A stretch of 34,969 bases of DNA, from contig CAIWNX010000008.1 in NCBI GenBank assembly GCA_903914175.1, positions 1 through 34,969 on the forward strand, written 5' to 3'. The position numbers and the translations under genes were made by a program. This DNA is from an uncultured beta proteobacterium (GTDB lineage Bacteria; Pseudomonadota; Gammaproteobacteria; Burkholderiales; Burkholderiaceae_C). The notes under the pieces were generated by a model, which worked only from the letters and a program-made list of their open reading frames with translations, was not told the DNA's origin and ran no database searches. Below are positions 9,808 through 20,432 of this stretch, in pieces (the stretch's first letter is position 1; every line of letters starts with the position of its first letter).

Positions 9808-11055
9808 ATGTCCCGTCGTCGTGTCGTCGTAACTGGTTTGGGCTGTGTCAGTCCCGTGGGCAACACGGTGGCGCAGTCCTGGGCGAACATACTGGCCGGC
9901 AAGTCCGGCATCGATCTCATTACCAAGTTTGATGCTTCCAGCTTCAACTGCAAAATCGCAGGTGAAGTCAAGGGCTTCGAGATTGAGTCGTATATCAGCG
10001 CCAAAGAGGCGCGAACGATGGACAGCTTCATTCATTTCGGCATTGCCGCGGCCAGTCAGGCCATTGCGGACGCCGGTCTGCCGACACTCGATGCGCTAAC
10101 CGATGAGTTCGCCACCCGTATCGGTTGTCTGATTGGGTCCGGAATTGGCGGCTTGCCGATGATCGAAAGCACGCATGCAGAATTCCTGCAGCGTGGCGCG
10201 CGTCGTATCTCGCCTTTCTTTGTACCGTCGACCATTGTCAACATGATTGCCGGTCACGTGGCGATTCGCTTTGGCTTCAAGGGCCCGAACATGGCCATCG
10301 TTTCGGCTTGCACGACCGGTTTGCACTGCATCGGTGATGCCGGGCGCATGATCGAATATGGCGATGCCGATGTGATGGTTGCCGGCGGCTCCGAGGCAAC
10401 GGTTTCACCCCTGGGGATTGGTGGTTTTGCCGCTATGCGGGCCTTGAGCACGCGCAACGATGACCCACAGACAGCATCACGTCCGTGGGACCGGGACCGT
10501 GATGGTTTTGTGCTGGGTGAAGGCGCGGGCGTGATGGTGCTCGAAGAGTATGAGCACGCCAAGGCACGTGGTGCCACGATTTATGCTGAGTTGGCCGGCT
10601 ATGGCATGAGCGGTGACGCTGGCCATATGACGGCCCCCAATTTGGACGGTCCGCGTCGCGCCATGCTGAGCGCCTTGCGCAATGCGGGCGCGAACCCGGA
10701 TCAGGTCGATTACCTCAATGCCCATGGTACTTCGACACCCCTGGGTGACCTGAATGAATCGAACGCCATCAAAGCGGCGTTAGGGGACCACGCGAAGAAG
10801 GTTGTGGTCAATTCAACCAAGTCGATGACCGGGCATTTGCTCGGCGGTGCGGGCGGCATTGAATCGGTGTTTACTGTGCTGGCATTGCATCATCAGATCA
10901 GTCCACCGACCATCAATCTGTTCAATCAGGATCCCGAGTGCGATCTGGATTACTGCGCCAATACCGCGCGGGACATGAAGATCGATGTCGCCCTGAAGAA
11001 TAACTTCGGGTTTGGCGGCACCAATGGCTCGCTGGTGTTCAAGCGGGCCCCGTAG
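9808..11055 (+). CDS. fabF: beta-ketoacyl-ACP synthase II
   Basis: [16 protein letters not shown], active-site [33 protein letters not shown]. Confidence 0.97.
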   Translation: MSRRRVVVTGLGCVSPVGNTVAQSWANILAGKSGIDLITKFDASSFNCKIAGEVKGFEIESYISAKEARTMDSFIHFGIAAASQAIADAGLPTLDALTDEFATRIGCLIGSGIGGLPMIESTHAEFLQRGARRISPFFVPSTIVNMIAGHVAIRFGFKGPNMAIVSACTTGLHCIGDAGRMIEYGDADVMVAGGSEATVSPLGIGGFAAMRALSTRNDDPQTASRPWDRDRDGFVLGEGAGVMVLEEYEHAKARGATIYAELAGYGMSGDAGHMTAPNLDGPRRAMLSALRNAGANPDQVDYLNAHGTSTPLGDLNESNAIKAALGDHAKKVVVNSTKSMTGHLLGGAGGIESVFTVLALHHQISPPTINLFNQDPECDLDYCANTARDMKIDVALKNNFGFGGTNGSLVFKRAP

Positions 11056-11101
11056 CGTTTTCAAACATTACTTCCGCATTCACTAGACGGCAGATTCCGC
11101 C

Positions 11102-11533
11102 ATGCACAGCGCCCCAGCGGTCACATATCCGGTGGGGCGTTCGCGCTTTCACGCGGCGCTTCTCGCCGGGATTGCTTTGGTGACCTTGCTGGTCGGCTTG
11201 TTGTGGCAAAACTTGGGCAACCCGCAGAGCTGGCGTCAAGGTCTTTATGCTGTGACCGCGATCGGTTTTGGTATGCTGGCATTTCAAGGCTGGCGCCGCA
11301 CCCCCGACGGAAACTTGCATTGGGATGGCCAGGCTTGGAACTGGACTGCCGGCACAGTGGTCCTCGGTGGAAAGGTTGGTGTCCATCTTGATTTGCAGTT
11401 TTGCATGGTGCTGAGTCTGCGTATGGGTGACGGCACACGCGTCTGGTTTTGGCCGGAGCGCAGATCGGACCCCGTGCGCTGGAATGCGCTGCGCCGGGCT
11501 GTCTTTGCCCAGGGGCTTGATCGCAGCCAATGA
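11102..11533 (+). CDS. Small inner-membrane protein, two predicted TM helices (YgfX-like topology, tentative)
   Basis: 143 aa; hydrophobic segments LLAGIALVTLLVGLLW and LYAVTAIGFGMLAF followed by a Trp-rich globular tail (HWDGQAWNW). Confidence 0.7.
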   Translation: MHSAPAVTYPVGRSRFHAALLAGIALVTLLVGLLWQNLGNPQSWRQGLYAVTAIGFGMLAFQGWRRTPDGNLHWDGQAWNWTAGTVVLGGKVGVHLDLQFCMVLSLRMGDGTRVWFWPERRSDPVRWNALRRAVFAQGLDRSQ

Positions 11534-11580
11534 AACCCCAGATAGCAGCATTCATCTATTTATTTTTCAAAGAAAGGTCG

Positions 11581-13050
11581 ATGATGATTCAAATCGATTG
11601 GAATAAAGTGCGCGCTCGCGCCGTTGCCGCCGCGTTTGCTGTGACTGCGTCAGTCGCCCTGGCGCCGCTTTCTCCGGCCATGGCGCAGAACCGGACCTTG
11701 CCTGATTTCACCGATCTGGTGGAGCAGGTCGGCCCATCGGTGGTTAATATTCGCACGCTTGAAAAGGTCGTGCAACGAGGCGGCCCTGACGCGGGCAGCC
11801 AGGACGAAATGATCGAGTTCTTCCGTCGCTTCGGCTTGCCCATTCCCAATGTGCCACGCCAGGCACCGCAACCGCGTCGACAACAGCAACCGGAGGAAGA
11901 GCAGCCACGCGGTATGGGTTCGGGTTTTGTTCTGACATCCGACGGTTTGATCATGACCAACGCGCATGTGATCGAAGGGGCGGATGAAGTGCTGGTGACC
12001 CTGACCGACAAGCGCGAATTCAAGGCCAAGATCATTGGTGCCGACAAGCGCAGCGACGTCGCCGTTGTCAAGATCGATGCCACAGGGTTGCCAGCGGTCA
12101 AGGTTGGGGACGTGAGCCGGCTCAAAGTCGGTGAATGGGTCATGGCGATTGGCTCGCCGTTCGGTCTGGACAACTCCGTGACGGCCGGCATCGTAAGTGC
12201 GAAGCAGCGCGAGACCGGCGACTACCTTCCTTTCATCCAGACCGATGTTGCGATCAACCCTGGCAATTCGGGTGGGCCACTGATCAATATGCGTGGCGAA
12301 GTGGTGGGCATTAATAGCCAGATCTATTCGCGCTCGGGCGGTTCCATGGGCATCTCGTTTGCCATTCCGATGGATGAAGCGGTTCGTGTCAGCGAGCAGT
12401 TGCGTGCCACCGGCCGTGTCTCGCGGGGGCGGATCGGTGTCCAGATTGATCAGGTTACGAAGGAAGTGGCGGAGTCTATCGGGCTTGGAAAAGCACAGGG
12501 CGCCTTGGTGCGTGCTGTTGAGGCCGGCTCGCCGGCTGAAAAGGCCGGCGTTGAAGCCGGCGACATCATTACCCGGTTCGAGGGCAAGGTCGTCGAAAAA
12601 TCCATCGACCTGTCGCGTATGGTGGGCAGCACCAAACCCGGTACCCGCAGTGCACTCACCGTGTTCCGTCGTGGCGTGAGCAAAGATCTGATGGTCACGA
12701 TTGCCGAACTGGAATCCGATAAGACGGCGAAAAAGCCTGTGGAAAAGGAAGAGAAAGCCAAACCATCCAACGCTGGACAGGCGCTGGGGCTGGTGATCAG
12801 CGAACTGCCCGATGCGCTGAAGAAAGAGCTCAAGATCAAGGGCGGTGTGAAGGTTGACGCAGCGACTGACGCAGCAGCGCGTGCCGGTTTGCGCGAGGGT
12901 GACGTGATCATTCAAATCGCCAATGTTGAAGTGACCAATGTCCGCGAGTTTGAAGCGGCAGTGGGAAAACTGGACAAGAACAAGGCGGTCAATTTGTTGT
13001 TTCGACGCGGCGACTGGGCGCAATATGCGCTCATTCGACCGTCCCGCTGA
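11581..13050 (+). CDS. mucD: Periplasmic Do-type serine protease with two PDZ domains (MucD/DegQ)
   Basis: Signal peptide; triad motifs TNAHVIEGADEVLV, RSDVAVVKI, NPGNSGGPLIN; two C-terminal PDZ domains. Likely start at 11581 or 11584 after aaagaaagg; ORF track starts at 11530. Confidence 0.93.
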   Translation: MMIQIDWNKVRARAVAAAFAVTASVALAPLSPAMAQNRTLPDFTDLVEQVGPSVVNIRTLEKVVQRGGPDAGSQDEMIEFFRRFGLPIPNVPRQAPQPRRQQQPEEEQPRGMGSGFVLTSDGLIMTNAHVIEGADEVLVTLTDKREFKAKIIGADKRSDVAVVKIDATGLPAVKVGDVSRLKVGEWVMAIGSPFGLDNSVTAGIVSAKQRETGDYLPFIQTDVAINPGNSGGPLINMRGEVVGINSQIYSRSGGSMGISFAIPMDEAVRVSEQLRATGRVSRGRIGVQIDQVTKEVAESIGLGKAQGALVRAVEAGSPAEKAGVEAGDIITRFEGKVVEKSIDLSRMVGSTKPGTRSALTVFRRGVSKDLMVTIAELESDKTAKKPVEKEEKAKPSNAGQALGLVISELPDALKKELKIKGGVKVDAATDAAARAGLREGDVIIQIANVEVTNVREFEAAVGKLDKNKAVNLLFRRGDWAQYALIRPSR

Positions 13051-13120
13051 GCACGCAGGAAGTCGTGAAAAAGACCAGTCCGGCTTGGAATAAGGTCTTT
13101 CCGGGGTCTGAGCCGACGCT

Positions 13121-13162
13121 TTGAAAAGACAGATGAAAAAATATTTTGACTGTCTTTTTCAA
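13121..13162. terminator. AT-rich inverted repeat downstream of mucD (possible bidirectional terminator)
   Basis: TTGAAAAGACAG ... CTGTCTTTTTCAA arms, 12-13 nt each with one bulged base, around a 17-nt AT-rich centre. Confidence 0.45.
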
Positions 13163-13484
13163 GGTTTAATGTGTGCGTTCGCTAACTTAATATTTCGAAA
13201 GCACAGGTTTTGGTTAGAATAGAGGCTCACAATGAACGACTGCAGGCATATCGACTGTGTCGTTGTTCACGATACGGGATGAATTCAAGCGATTCACAGG
13301 CCGTCCACAGTTCACCCACATGTTGTCCAAGGCTTACGGGCTTAAATTTGTTAATAAGCTGTGTATAAATTTCTTGTTGCTGCGCTGCAACGACTCCTGT
13401 TAAGGTTTTTTGGGGCTGTACCTTGCCGGCTTTTTGCCTACAATGAGTTTCCAACCTTCGCAGTTGCCAATGATTGTTGGTTCA

Positions 13485-13516
13485 GGGCGCGTCACAATTC
13501 GACGCGCCCTTTTTTC
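13485..13516 (+). terminator. Rho-independent terminator upstream of lepA
   Basis: GGGCGCGTC-acaatt(c)-GACGCGCCC perfect 9-bp stem followed by TTTTTT. Confidence 0.88.
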
Positions 13517-13558
13517 TTGTCTCATCGTTTCAATTCAAACACTTAAGCGTTCTCGTTG

Positions 13559-15370
13559 ATGAATCACATCAGAAATTTTTCAATCATCGCCCATATTGAT
13601 CACGGCAAATCCACGCTGGCCGATCGATTGATCCAGCGCTGTGGCGGCTTGCAGGATCGCGAGATGCAGGCGCAGGTTCTGGACTCAATGGACATCGAGA
13701 AAGAGCGTGGGATAACCATCAAGGCACAGACCGCCGCGCTGAAATACACAGCGATTGACGGGCAGATCTACAACCTCAATTTGATTGATACACCGGGCCA
13801 TGTTGACTTCTCGTATGAAGTCAGTCGTTCACTCTCGGCCTGTGAAGGCGCCTTGTTGGTGGTCGATGCCAGCCAGGGAGTCGAAGCGCAGACAGTCGCC
13901 AACTGTTACACCGCGCTCGAACTCGGCGTCGAGGTCGTGCCGGTTTTGAACAAGATGGATCTGCCCAACGCCGATCCGGAAAATGCGAAGACTGAAATTG
14001 AAGACGTCATCGGCATTGACGCCACCGACGCCATCGCCTGTTCTGCGAAGACCGGCATGGGTATCGATGAGATTCTGGAGGCCGTTGTCGCCAGAATTCC
14101 CGCGCCCAGGGGCAATCCCGATGGGCCATTGCGCGCCATGATTGTGGACAGCTGGTTCGATACCTATGTCGGTGTCGTGATGCTGGTGCGCGTGGTCGAT
14201 GGACGCCTGGCCAAAGGTGACCGCATCAAGATGATGGCCACCGGCACCACCTACAACGCTGACGGCCTGGGTGTCTTCACTCCCGCCAACGAATCGCGCG
14301 ATTCGCTGGAAGCGGGCGAGGTCGGTTACATCATTGCAGGTATTCGTGAGTTGCAGGCCGCCAAGGTTGGTGACACCATCACGCAGATCAAGCTCGGCAC
14401 AGGCGGCGCGGCCTTCACAGCGACCGAGCCCTTGCCTGGTTTCAAGGAAATCCAGCCCCAGGTTTTTGCCGGACTCTATCCGACTGAAGCCAATCAGTAC
14501 GAAGGTCTGCGCGATAGTCTGGAAAAGCTCAAGCTCAACGATTCTTCGTTGCAGTACGAGCCCGAAGTGTCACAGGCGTTGGGTTTTGGTTTCCGCTGCG
14601 GCTTTCTCGGGCTGCTGCACATGGAAATCGTGCAGGAGCGCCTGGAGCGCGAGTTCGACCAGGACTTGATCACAACCGCGCCCAGTGTCGTCTACCAGGT
14701 GGTGCAGGTTGACGGCACCGTCAAGATGGTCGAGAACCCGTCCAAGATGCCAGACCAGGGGCGGCTCGATGAAGTGCGCGAGCCCATCGTCACCGTGCAC
14801 CTGTACATGCCACAGGATTATGTCGGTGCCGTCATGACACTGGCGAATCAGAAGCGCGGTGTCCAGATGAACATGGCCTATCACGGGCGGCAGGTGATGC
14901 TCACCTACGAGATGCCGTTGGCCGAAATCGTGATGGACTTCTTTGACAAGCTCAAGTCGGTATCACGGGGCTACGCCTCGATGGACTACGAGTTCAAGGA
15001 GTACCGTACTGCCGATGTGGTGAAAGTCGACATCCTGCTCAATGGTGACAAGGTCGATGCCTTGTCGATCGTCGTGCACCGCTCGCAGTCGCTGTACCGT
15101 GGCCGCGCCGTCGTCGCCAAGATGCGCGAGGTCATTTCGCGCCAGATGTATGACGTGGCGATTCAGGCCGCCATCGGGTCCAATATCATCGCGCGTGAGA
15201 CAATCAAAGCGCTGCGCAAGAACGTGATCGCCAAGTGCTACGGTGGCGATATTTCACGTAAACGCAAGCTCCTGGACAAGCAAAAAGAAGGCAAGAAGCG
15301 CATGAAGCAGATTGGTTCGGTCGAAGTCCCGCAGGAAGCGTTCCTGGCAATTCTGCAGGTGGATGGCTAA
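13559..15370 (+). CDS. lepA: Elongation factor 4 (LepA)
   Basis: [41 protein letters not shown]; 603 aa from ATG 13559 (ORF track uses TTG 13556). Confidence 0.98.
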   Translation: MNHIRNFSIIAHIDHGKSTLADRLIQRCGGLQDREMQAQVLDSMDIEKERGITIKAQTAALKYTAIDGQIYNLNLIDTPGHVDFSYEVSRSLSACEGALLVVDASQGVEAQTVANCYTALELGVEVVPVLNKMDLPNADPENAKTEIEDVIGIDATDAIACSAKTGMGIDEILEAVVARIPAPRGNPDGPLRAMIVDSWFDTYVGVVMLVRVVDGRLAKGDRIKMMATGTTYNADGLGVFTPANESRDSLEAGEVGYIIAGIRELQAAKVGDTITQIKLGTGGAAFTATEPLPGFKEIQPQVFAGLYPTEANQYEGLRDSLEKLKLNDSSLQYEPEVSQALGFGFRCGFLGLLHMEIVQERLEREFDQDLITTAPSVVYQVVQVDGTVKMVENPSKMPDQGRLDEVREPIVTVHLYMPQDYVGAVMTLANQKRGVQMNMAYHGRQVMLTYEMPLAEIVMDFFDKLKSVSRGYASMDYEFKEYRTADVVKVDILLNGDKVDALSIVVHRSQSLYRGRAVVAKMREVISRQMYDVAIQAAIGSNIIARETIKALRKNVIAKCYGGDISRKRKLLDKQKEGKKRMKQIGSVEVPQEAFLAILQVDG

Positions 15371-16335
15371 TGCAAGCTTTAACTTCTGCTGTTCTGGCGG
15401 CTTTTGTCGGCTACGCCGGCGCCTGGTACTTCGGCGTCTTTGAAGGCAACTTTGCGCTGCTGCTGTTCCTGGCCACGGTGGTTACCGGCGTGTACTGGTT
15501 GGCCGAGCGGTTCTATTTTTTGCCGCAACGTCAAAAAGCTGCAACGACGCTGGAAGCGCAGGCACTGCAGCGACGCGAGGAGTTGAGCAAACAGGGCATC
15601 AGTCAGGTTGATGACAATCTGAGCGAAGCCCGCGAGCGCATCCTGGCGCAACCCTGGTGGCTGGATTGGACGGCGGGCCTGTTCCCCGTGATCATTGCCG
15701 TCTTTTTCCTGCGCTCCTTCCTGTTTGAGCCGTTCAAGATTCCATCGGGCTCCATGATTCCGACTTTGCTGGTGGGCGATCTCATCCTGGTCAACAAGTT
15801 TCACTATGGCTTGCGCCTGCCGGTGCTCAACACCAAAATTACCGAAGGTAATAAACCGCAGCGCGGCGATGTCATGGTGTTCCGTTACCCACCCAAGCCG
15901 AGCCTGGACTACATCAAGCGTGTCGTGGGTGTGCCGGGTGACGAGGTCGCTTATCTGAACAAGCGCCTGACCATCAACGGGCAGGTGATCCCGACGACTT
16001 CGGTGCCCGAGTTCTTCGACGAAGACGTGATGCGCTATTTCAAACAATATGAAGAAGCGCTCGGAAACCACCCCCACCGCTTGTTGATCGACGACGAGCG
16101 CCCCGCATTTGTCCCAGGCGCCGACGATTTTGTGTACAAGAAGAACTGTCACTACAGCGTCGAAGGGGTGGTCTGCAAGGTTCCCGAGGGGCACTATTTC
16201 ATGATGGGGGATAACCGCGATAATTCCATGGACTCCCGGTACTGGGGTTTTGTTCCAGATAAGAACATCGTGGGCAAGGCGTTTTGGGTCTGGATGAACT
16301 TCAGCAGCCTGAAGCGCATTGGTTCATTCAACTGA
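15370..16335 (+). CDS. lepB: Signal peptidase I
   Basis: PSGSMIPTLLVGDLILVNKFHYG, RGDVMVFRYP...YIKRVVGVPGDEV, GDNRDNSMDSRYWGFV. Confidence 0.97.
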   Translation: MQALTSAVLAAFVGYAGAWYFGVFEGNFALLLFLATVVTGVYWLAERFYFLPQRQKAATTLEAQALQRREELSKQGISQVDDNLSEARERILAQPWWLDWTAGLFPVIIAVFFLRSFLFEPFKIPSGSMIPTLLVGDLILVNKFHYGLRLPVLNTKITEGNKPQRGDVMVFRYPPKPSLDYIKRVVGVPGDEVAYLNKRLTINGQVIPTTSVPEFFDEDVMRYFKQYEEALGNHPHRLLIDDERPAFVPGADDFVYKKNCHYSVEGVVCKVPEGHYFMMGDNRDNSMDSRYWGFVPDKNIVGKAFWVWMNFSSLKRIGSFN

Positions 16336-16353
16336 AACTGATCAGGAGATCGT

Positions 16354-16713
16354 ATGAAGAAGCTTCAATCCCGATCCAGGCAGCATGGGCTGTCATTTTT
16401 AGGTCTGCTGCTGGTGGGCAGTGTGCTCGCCATGGCGGGCGTGATCTTTGCGCAAATTGTGCCGACGGCGATTGAATACCAAGCTGTTCAGAAGGCGGCT
16501 GCCAAGGCAACGCAGGGCACCTCGGTGGCCGAAGTGCGCAGCATTTTTGACAAGGCTGCGGCGATCGATAACATCAAGTCCATCACGGGCCGGGAAATCG
16601 AAATCAGCAAAGAGGGTGACAAGATCATCGTCAGTTTCGCTTACCAGCGCGAAATTCACTTGGCGGGACCGGCCTACCTGACACTCAAATACGCCGGACG
16701 CTCTAAAGAATGA
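16354..16713 (+). CDS. DUF4845-type single-TM protein
   Basis: Short, N-terminal TM (GLSFLGLLLVGSVLAMAGVIFAQ); lies between lepB and rnc as typical in betaproteobacteria. Confidence 0.8.
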   Translation: MKKLQSRSRQHGLSFLGLLLVGSVLAMAGVIFAQIVPTAIEYQAVQKAAAKATQGTSVAEVRSIFDKAAAIDNIKSITGREIEISKEGDKIIVSFAYQREIHLAGPAYLTLKYAGRSKE

Positions 16714-16735
16714 GCGGCAGCAGGGGTACGCGCGC

Positions 16736-17422
16736 GTGAACGAAGGCCTCAAGACGCTGCAAAACCGTCTGCAGCATGAATTTCGCAACCCTAACCTGTT
16801 AACGCGGGCGCTGACACACCGCAGCTTTTCAGTTGACCACAATGAGCGACTGGAGTTTTTGGGTGACTCTGTGCTCAATCTCGCGGTGGCCGATCTGTTG
16901 TTTGAACGCTTGAGTTCCCTGCCCGAAGGTGACCTCTCGCGTGTGCGTGCCAATCTGGTCAAGCAGGACACTTTGCACCAACTCGCCGTCGGCCTGGGTC
17001 TGCCCGATGTGCTACGGCTTGGCGAGGGTGAGGCCCGTTCCGGCGGGCAGAAGCGGCCCTCCATTCTGGCGGATGCGTTGGAAGCACTGATTGGTGCCGT
17101 TTATCTGGATGCCGGTTTTCCTGCTGCCCAGAGCCTGGTGCATCGGCTATTTCAGGCGGTCGAAATCAATCCCGAAATGCAGGCCATCGGCAAGGATCCG
17201 AAAACCGAATTGCAGGAGTGGTTGCAGGGGCGCAAAATGAGTCTGCCACTGTACCGGGTGGTGGGCACGCTGGGCGCAGCGCACAAACAGACCTTTGACG
17301 TTGAATGTGAAGTGGTCGAGCTCAATATTTCCGAACGCGGCATCGGCGGCTCCCGCCGTGCCGGCGAACAGGCCGCGGCGAGTGCCATGCTGCAAACCAT
17401 CAAGGCAAAAGTAAAAACATGA
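16736..17422 (+). CDS. rnc: Ribonuclease III
   Basis: [21 protein letters not shown] signature; C-terminal dsRBD; GTG start. Confidence 0.97.
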   Translation: MNEGLKTLQNRLQHEFRNPNLLTRALTHRSFSVDHNERLEFLGDSVLNLAVADLLFERLSSLPEGDLSRVRANLVKQDTLHQLAVGLGLPDVLRLGEGEARSGGQKRPSILADALEALIGAVYLDAGFPAAQSLVHRLFQAVEINPEMQAIGKDPKTELQEWLQGRKMSLPLYRVVGTLGAAHKQTFDVECEVVELNISERGIGGSRRAGEQAAASAMLQTIKAKVKT

Positions 17423-18435
17423 CCACCCGCAAGACACCAGAATCCAAGCCCGAGCCAGAGGCTGTTGAAGGCCAGGCTGATCTTGAAAGCATGCTCAAGA
17501 GCCTGCGTGTGGCAGCACCCGCCGGCGCGCCGGCTGCAGGCCAGCATTGCGGCCTGATTGCGATCGTCGGCAAGCCCAATGTGGGCAAATCGACCCTGCT
17601 CAATGCATTGGTGGGTCAGAAGATCAGCATCACTTCGCGCAAGGCCCAGACCACGCGGCACCGCATCACCGGCATGCACACGCAAGGATCGACGCAGTTT
17701 GTGTTTGTCGATACACCTGGTTTTCAGACCCGGCACAACAATGCCCTGAACCGCTCGCTCAACAAAACCGTGCTCGGTGCCGTGGGCGACGTGGACCTGA
17801 TCCTGTTTGTGGTCGAGGCCGGGCGTTTTAATCAGGCCGACGCCAAGGTGCTCGATGTGCTGGGGCAGGGTATACCGACACTGCTGGTTGCAAACAAGCT
17901 CGACCAGGTCACGCGCCGCGCCGACATTGCGCCCTGGTTGCAGGAGATGCAGCAGCGCCGTGCCTTTGCCGAGTTTGTTCCGATGTCGGCGAAAAACGCC
18001 AAGGACATTGAACGCCTGCTGACGATCTGCGAGAAATACCTGCCCGAACAGGCCTGGTGGTACGCGCAGGACGAACTCACCGACCGCAGCGAGAAATTCC
18101 TCGCTGGCGAAACCGTGCGCGAAAAACTGTTTCGACTCACCGGCGACGAGTTGCCCTACACATCCACCGTCGTCATCGACAAGTTCGAGGAAGAGGCTGG
18201 TCGTGGCAAGAACAAACGCCTGCTCAAAATTGCCGCCACCATCGTCGTTGAGCGCGACACCCACAAAGCCATGGTGATTGGCGACAAGGGCGAACGCATC
18301 AAGCGCATCGGCACCGAAACCCGGGTCGAACTTGAGAAGTCGCTCGACGCCAAGGTCTTCATTGAACTCTGGGTCAAGGTGCGTTCCGGCTGGGCCGATG
18401 ACGAGGCCCGTGTGCGCTCTTTTGGATATCAATAA
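17419..18435 (+). CDS. era: GTPase Era with ~50-aa N-terminal extension
   Basis: [28 protein letters not shown]-domain [26 protein letters not shown]. Confidence 0.97.
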   Translation: MTTRKTPESKPEPEAVEGQADLESMLKSLRVAAPAGAPAAGQHCGLIAIVGKPNVGKSTLLNALVGQKISITSRKAQTTRHRITGMHTQGSTQFVFVDTPGFQTRHNNALNRSLNKTVLGAVGDVDLILFVVEAGRFNQADAKVLDVLGQGIPTLLVANKLDQVTRRADIAPWLQEMQQRRAFAEFVPMSAKNAKDIERLLTICEKYLPEQAWWYAQDELTDRSEKFLAGETVREKLFRLTGDELPYTSTVVIDKFEEEAGRGKNKRLLKIAATIVVERDTHKAMVIGDKGERIKRIGTETRVELEKSLDAKVFIELWVKVRSGWADDEARVRSFGYQ

Positions 18436-18460
18436 AGCCGTTCCATCCACGCTTTGACAC

Positions 18461-19219
18461 GTGGCGACCCATCGCATCTCTGACGAACCAGCCTATGTGC
18501 TGCACCGCTACGACTGGAGCGAGTCGAGCCTGATTCTGGAAGTTTTCACGCGCAACCACGGGCGCATCGCGTTGGTGGCCAAGGGCGCCAAGCGACCGAG
18601 TTCGAGCTTTCGGCCGATTCTCCTGCCATTGCAACCTTTGCACCTGACTTTTGGCGGTGACGCCGAAATCCGCACGCTCAAGGGCGCGGAATGGCAGGGC
18701 GGCCACATCATGCCCAGCGGTGATGCCTTGATGTCGGGTTATTACCTCAATGAGTTGCTGCTGACCCTGCTGGCGCGCGACGACCCGCATCCGGGCCTGT
18801 TTGATGTCTACAGCCAGGCGGTCCGGGTCATTGCCTCCGAGCATGGCGAAGCACTGCAGTCGGCACTGCGCGCTTTTGAGTTGCTGCTGCTGCGCGAGAT
18901 CGGATTGCTGCCGCTGCTCGATGCGCAAACCATGACGCTGCGTGACCTCGATCCCCTGCACCGCTACAGTCTGGTGCCCGAGGGCGGGTTGCGCCAAGCC
19001 AACGATGTTGATCGCGCCAGTCTCAGTGGTGCGCAATGGCTGGACCTGCAGCAATCGATCGATATCGGCGCGCCGTTTCTGGTCACGCTGCGCGCCTGCT
19101 CCGAAGTCATGGCTGAGTTGAAGCCACAGTTGCGCACGCTGCTGAATTACCATTGCGGTGTCAACACGCTGCGCACCCGCCAGATGATGATTGATCTGCA
19201 ATCCCTACAAGCCTTATGA
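18461..19219 (+). CDS. recO: DNA repair protein RecO
   Basis: Position between era and pdx[36 protein letters not shown] start. Confidence 0.93.
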   Translation: MATHRISDEPAYVLHRYDWSESSLILEVFTRNHGRIALVAKGAKRPSSSFRPILLPLQPLHLTFGGDAEIRTLKGAEWQGGHIMPSGDALMSGYYLNELLLTLLARDDPHPGLFDVYSQAVRVIASEHGEALQSALRAFELLLLREIGLLPLLDAQTMTLRDLDPLHRYSLVPEGGLRQANDVDRASLSGAQWLDLQQSIDIGAPFLVTLRACSEVMAELKPQLRTLLNYHCGVNTLRTRQMMIDLQSLQAL

Positions 19220-19968
19220 ACAAGCAAAAGACAGCGCTTTCTGTCAACGTCAACAAAGTGGCGCTGGTGCGCAATACGCGCCACCTCGGCATTCCCAGCG
19301 TCATGCGCGCAGCCACCCTGTGCCTGGAAGCGGGCGCCGATGGCATTACAGTGCATCCGCGACCCGACGAGCGCCACATCCGCGCCGATGATGTGCGTGA
19401 GATCGCAGCCTTGATGAAAGCCTGGCCGGACCGGGAGTTCAACATCGAGGGCAATCCGACACAAAATCTGATGCGCTTTATCGAGCAGTACCGACCGCAT
19501 CAATGCACTTTCGTGCCTGATTCCGAAGGCCAGTTCACCAGCGACCACGGCTGGAATCTGGCGCAGTACAGCGCGCGTCTGGCACCTCTGATAGCACGCG
19601 CACACGAGTTTGGCGTGCGTGTCAGCCTGTTCATGGACGCCGAGCCGCAAGCCATGGCGGCGGCCAGGGCGCTGGGTGCGGATCGCGTTGAGCTCTACAC
19701 CGAGCCCTATGCGGCGGCCTGGGGCACGGCGCAGCAGGAGGCGCAACTGCAGCGTTTTGCCGCGGCGGCGCAGGCCGCACGCGATGCGGGCCTGGGCGTC
19801 AACGCCGGCCATGATCTGAACCGTGACAACCTGACCGCCTTCATCCGGCGCGTGCCGGGTGTGGCCGAGGTGTCCATCGGTCACGCCCTGATTGCCGATG
19901 CACTGGAGTTGGGCTACGCCGCCACGGTGCGCGACTATCTGCGTTGCATCGATGACGCCCAGTCATGA
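19216..19968 (+). CDS. pdxJ: Pyridoxine 5'-phosphate synthase
   Basis: [53 protein letters not shown]. Confidence 0.97.
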   Translation: MNKQKTALSVNVNKVALVRNTRHLGIPSVMRAATLCLEAGADGITVHPRPDERHIRADDVREIAALMKAWPDREFNIEGNPTQNLMRFIEQYRPHQCTFVPDSEGQFTSDHGWNLAQYSARLAPLIARAHEFGVRVSLFMDAEPQAMAAARALGADRVELYTEPYAAAWGTAQQEAQLQRFAAAAQAARDAGLGVNAGHDLNRDNLTAFIRRVPGVAEVSIGHALIADALELGYAATVRDYLRCIDDAQS

Positions 19969-20396
19969 TCTACGGCATTGGCACCGATATCTGTGATGTG
20001 CGCCGCATTCGCGCCAGCCTGGAGCGCCACGGGGAGCGCTTTGCGCGTCGGATACTAAGCGAGGTCGAGTTCAGCACCTGGCAGGCGCGCAGTGCGCGCT
20101 GGCCCGAGCGCGGTGTGCGCTACCTGGCAACGCGCTTTAGCGCCAAGGAGGCCTTTAGCAAGGCCATCGGGCTGGGCATGGTGATGCCCATGGCCTGGCG
20201 TCTGTGTGAGATCGGCAAACTGCCGCGTGAACACGCGCAGGCCGGCAAGCCGACCATCGTGCTCCATGGCGCGCTCAAGGACTGGTTCGACGCGCGCCAG
20301 CTCAGTGCACATGTCAGCGTCACCGACGAGACCGACTATGCCGCCAGCTTCTGCGTCGTTGAAGTGCAGGCTGATGCGGTCACGATAACGAAGTAG
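19965..20396 (+). CDS. acpS: Holo-ACP synthase
   Basis: [15 protein letters not shown] and [18 protein letters not shown] overlap with pdxJ. Confidence 0.95.
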   Translation: MIYGIGTDICDVRRIRASLERHGERFARRILSEVEFSTWQARSARWPERGVRYLATRFSAKEAFSKAIGLGMVMPMAWRLCEIGKLPREHAQAGKPTIVLHGALKDWFDARQLSAHVSVTDETDYAASFCVVEVQADAVTITK

Positions 20397-20432
20397 CAGC
20401 GCCGCCTTCCATCGCTTTGAACAAGGCTTTCC

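Noticed and set aside
11650-13023. 457-aa ORF antisense to mucD
   Set aside because: Low-complexity shadow ORF without recognisable domains.
17152-18477. 441-aa ORF antisense to era and rnc
   Set aside because: Shadow ORF; the + strand encodes unambiguous Era.
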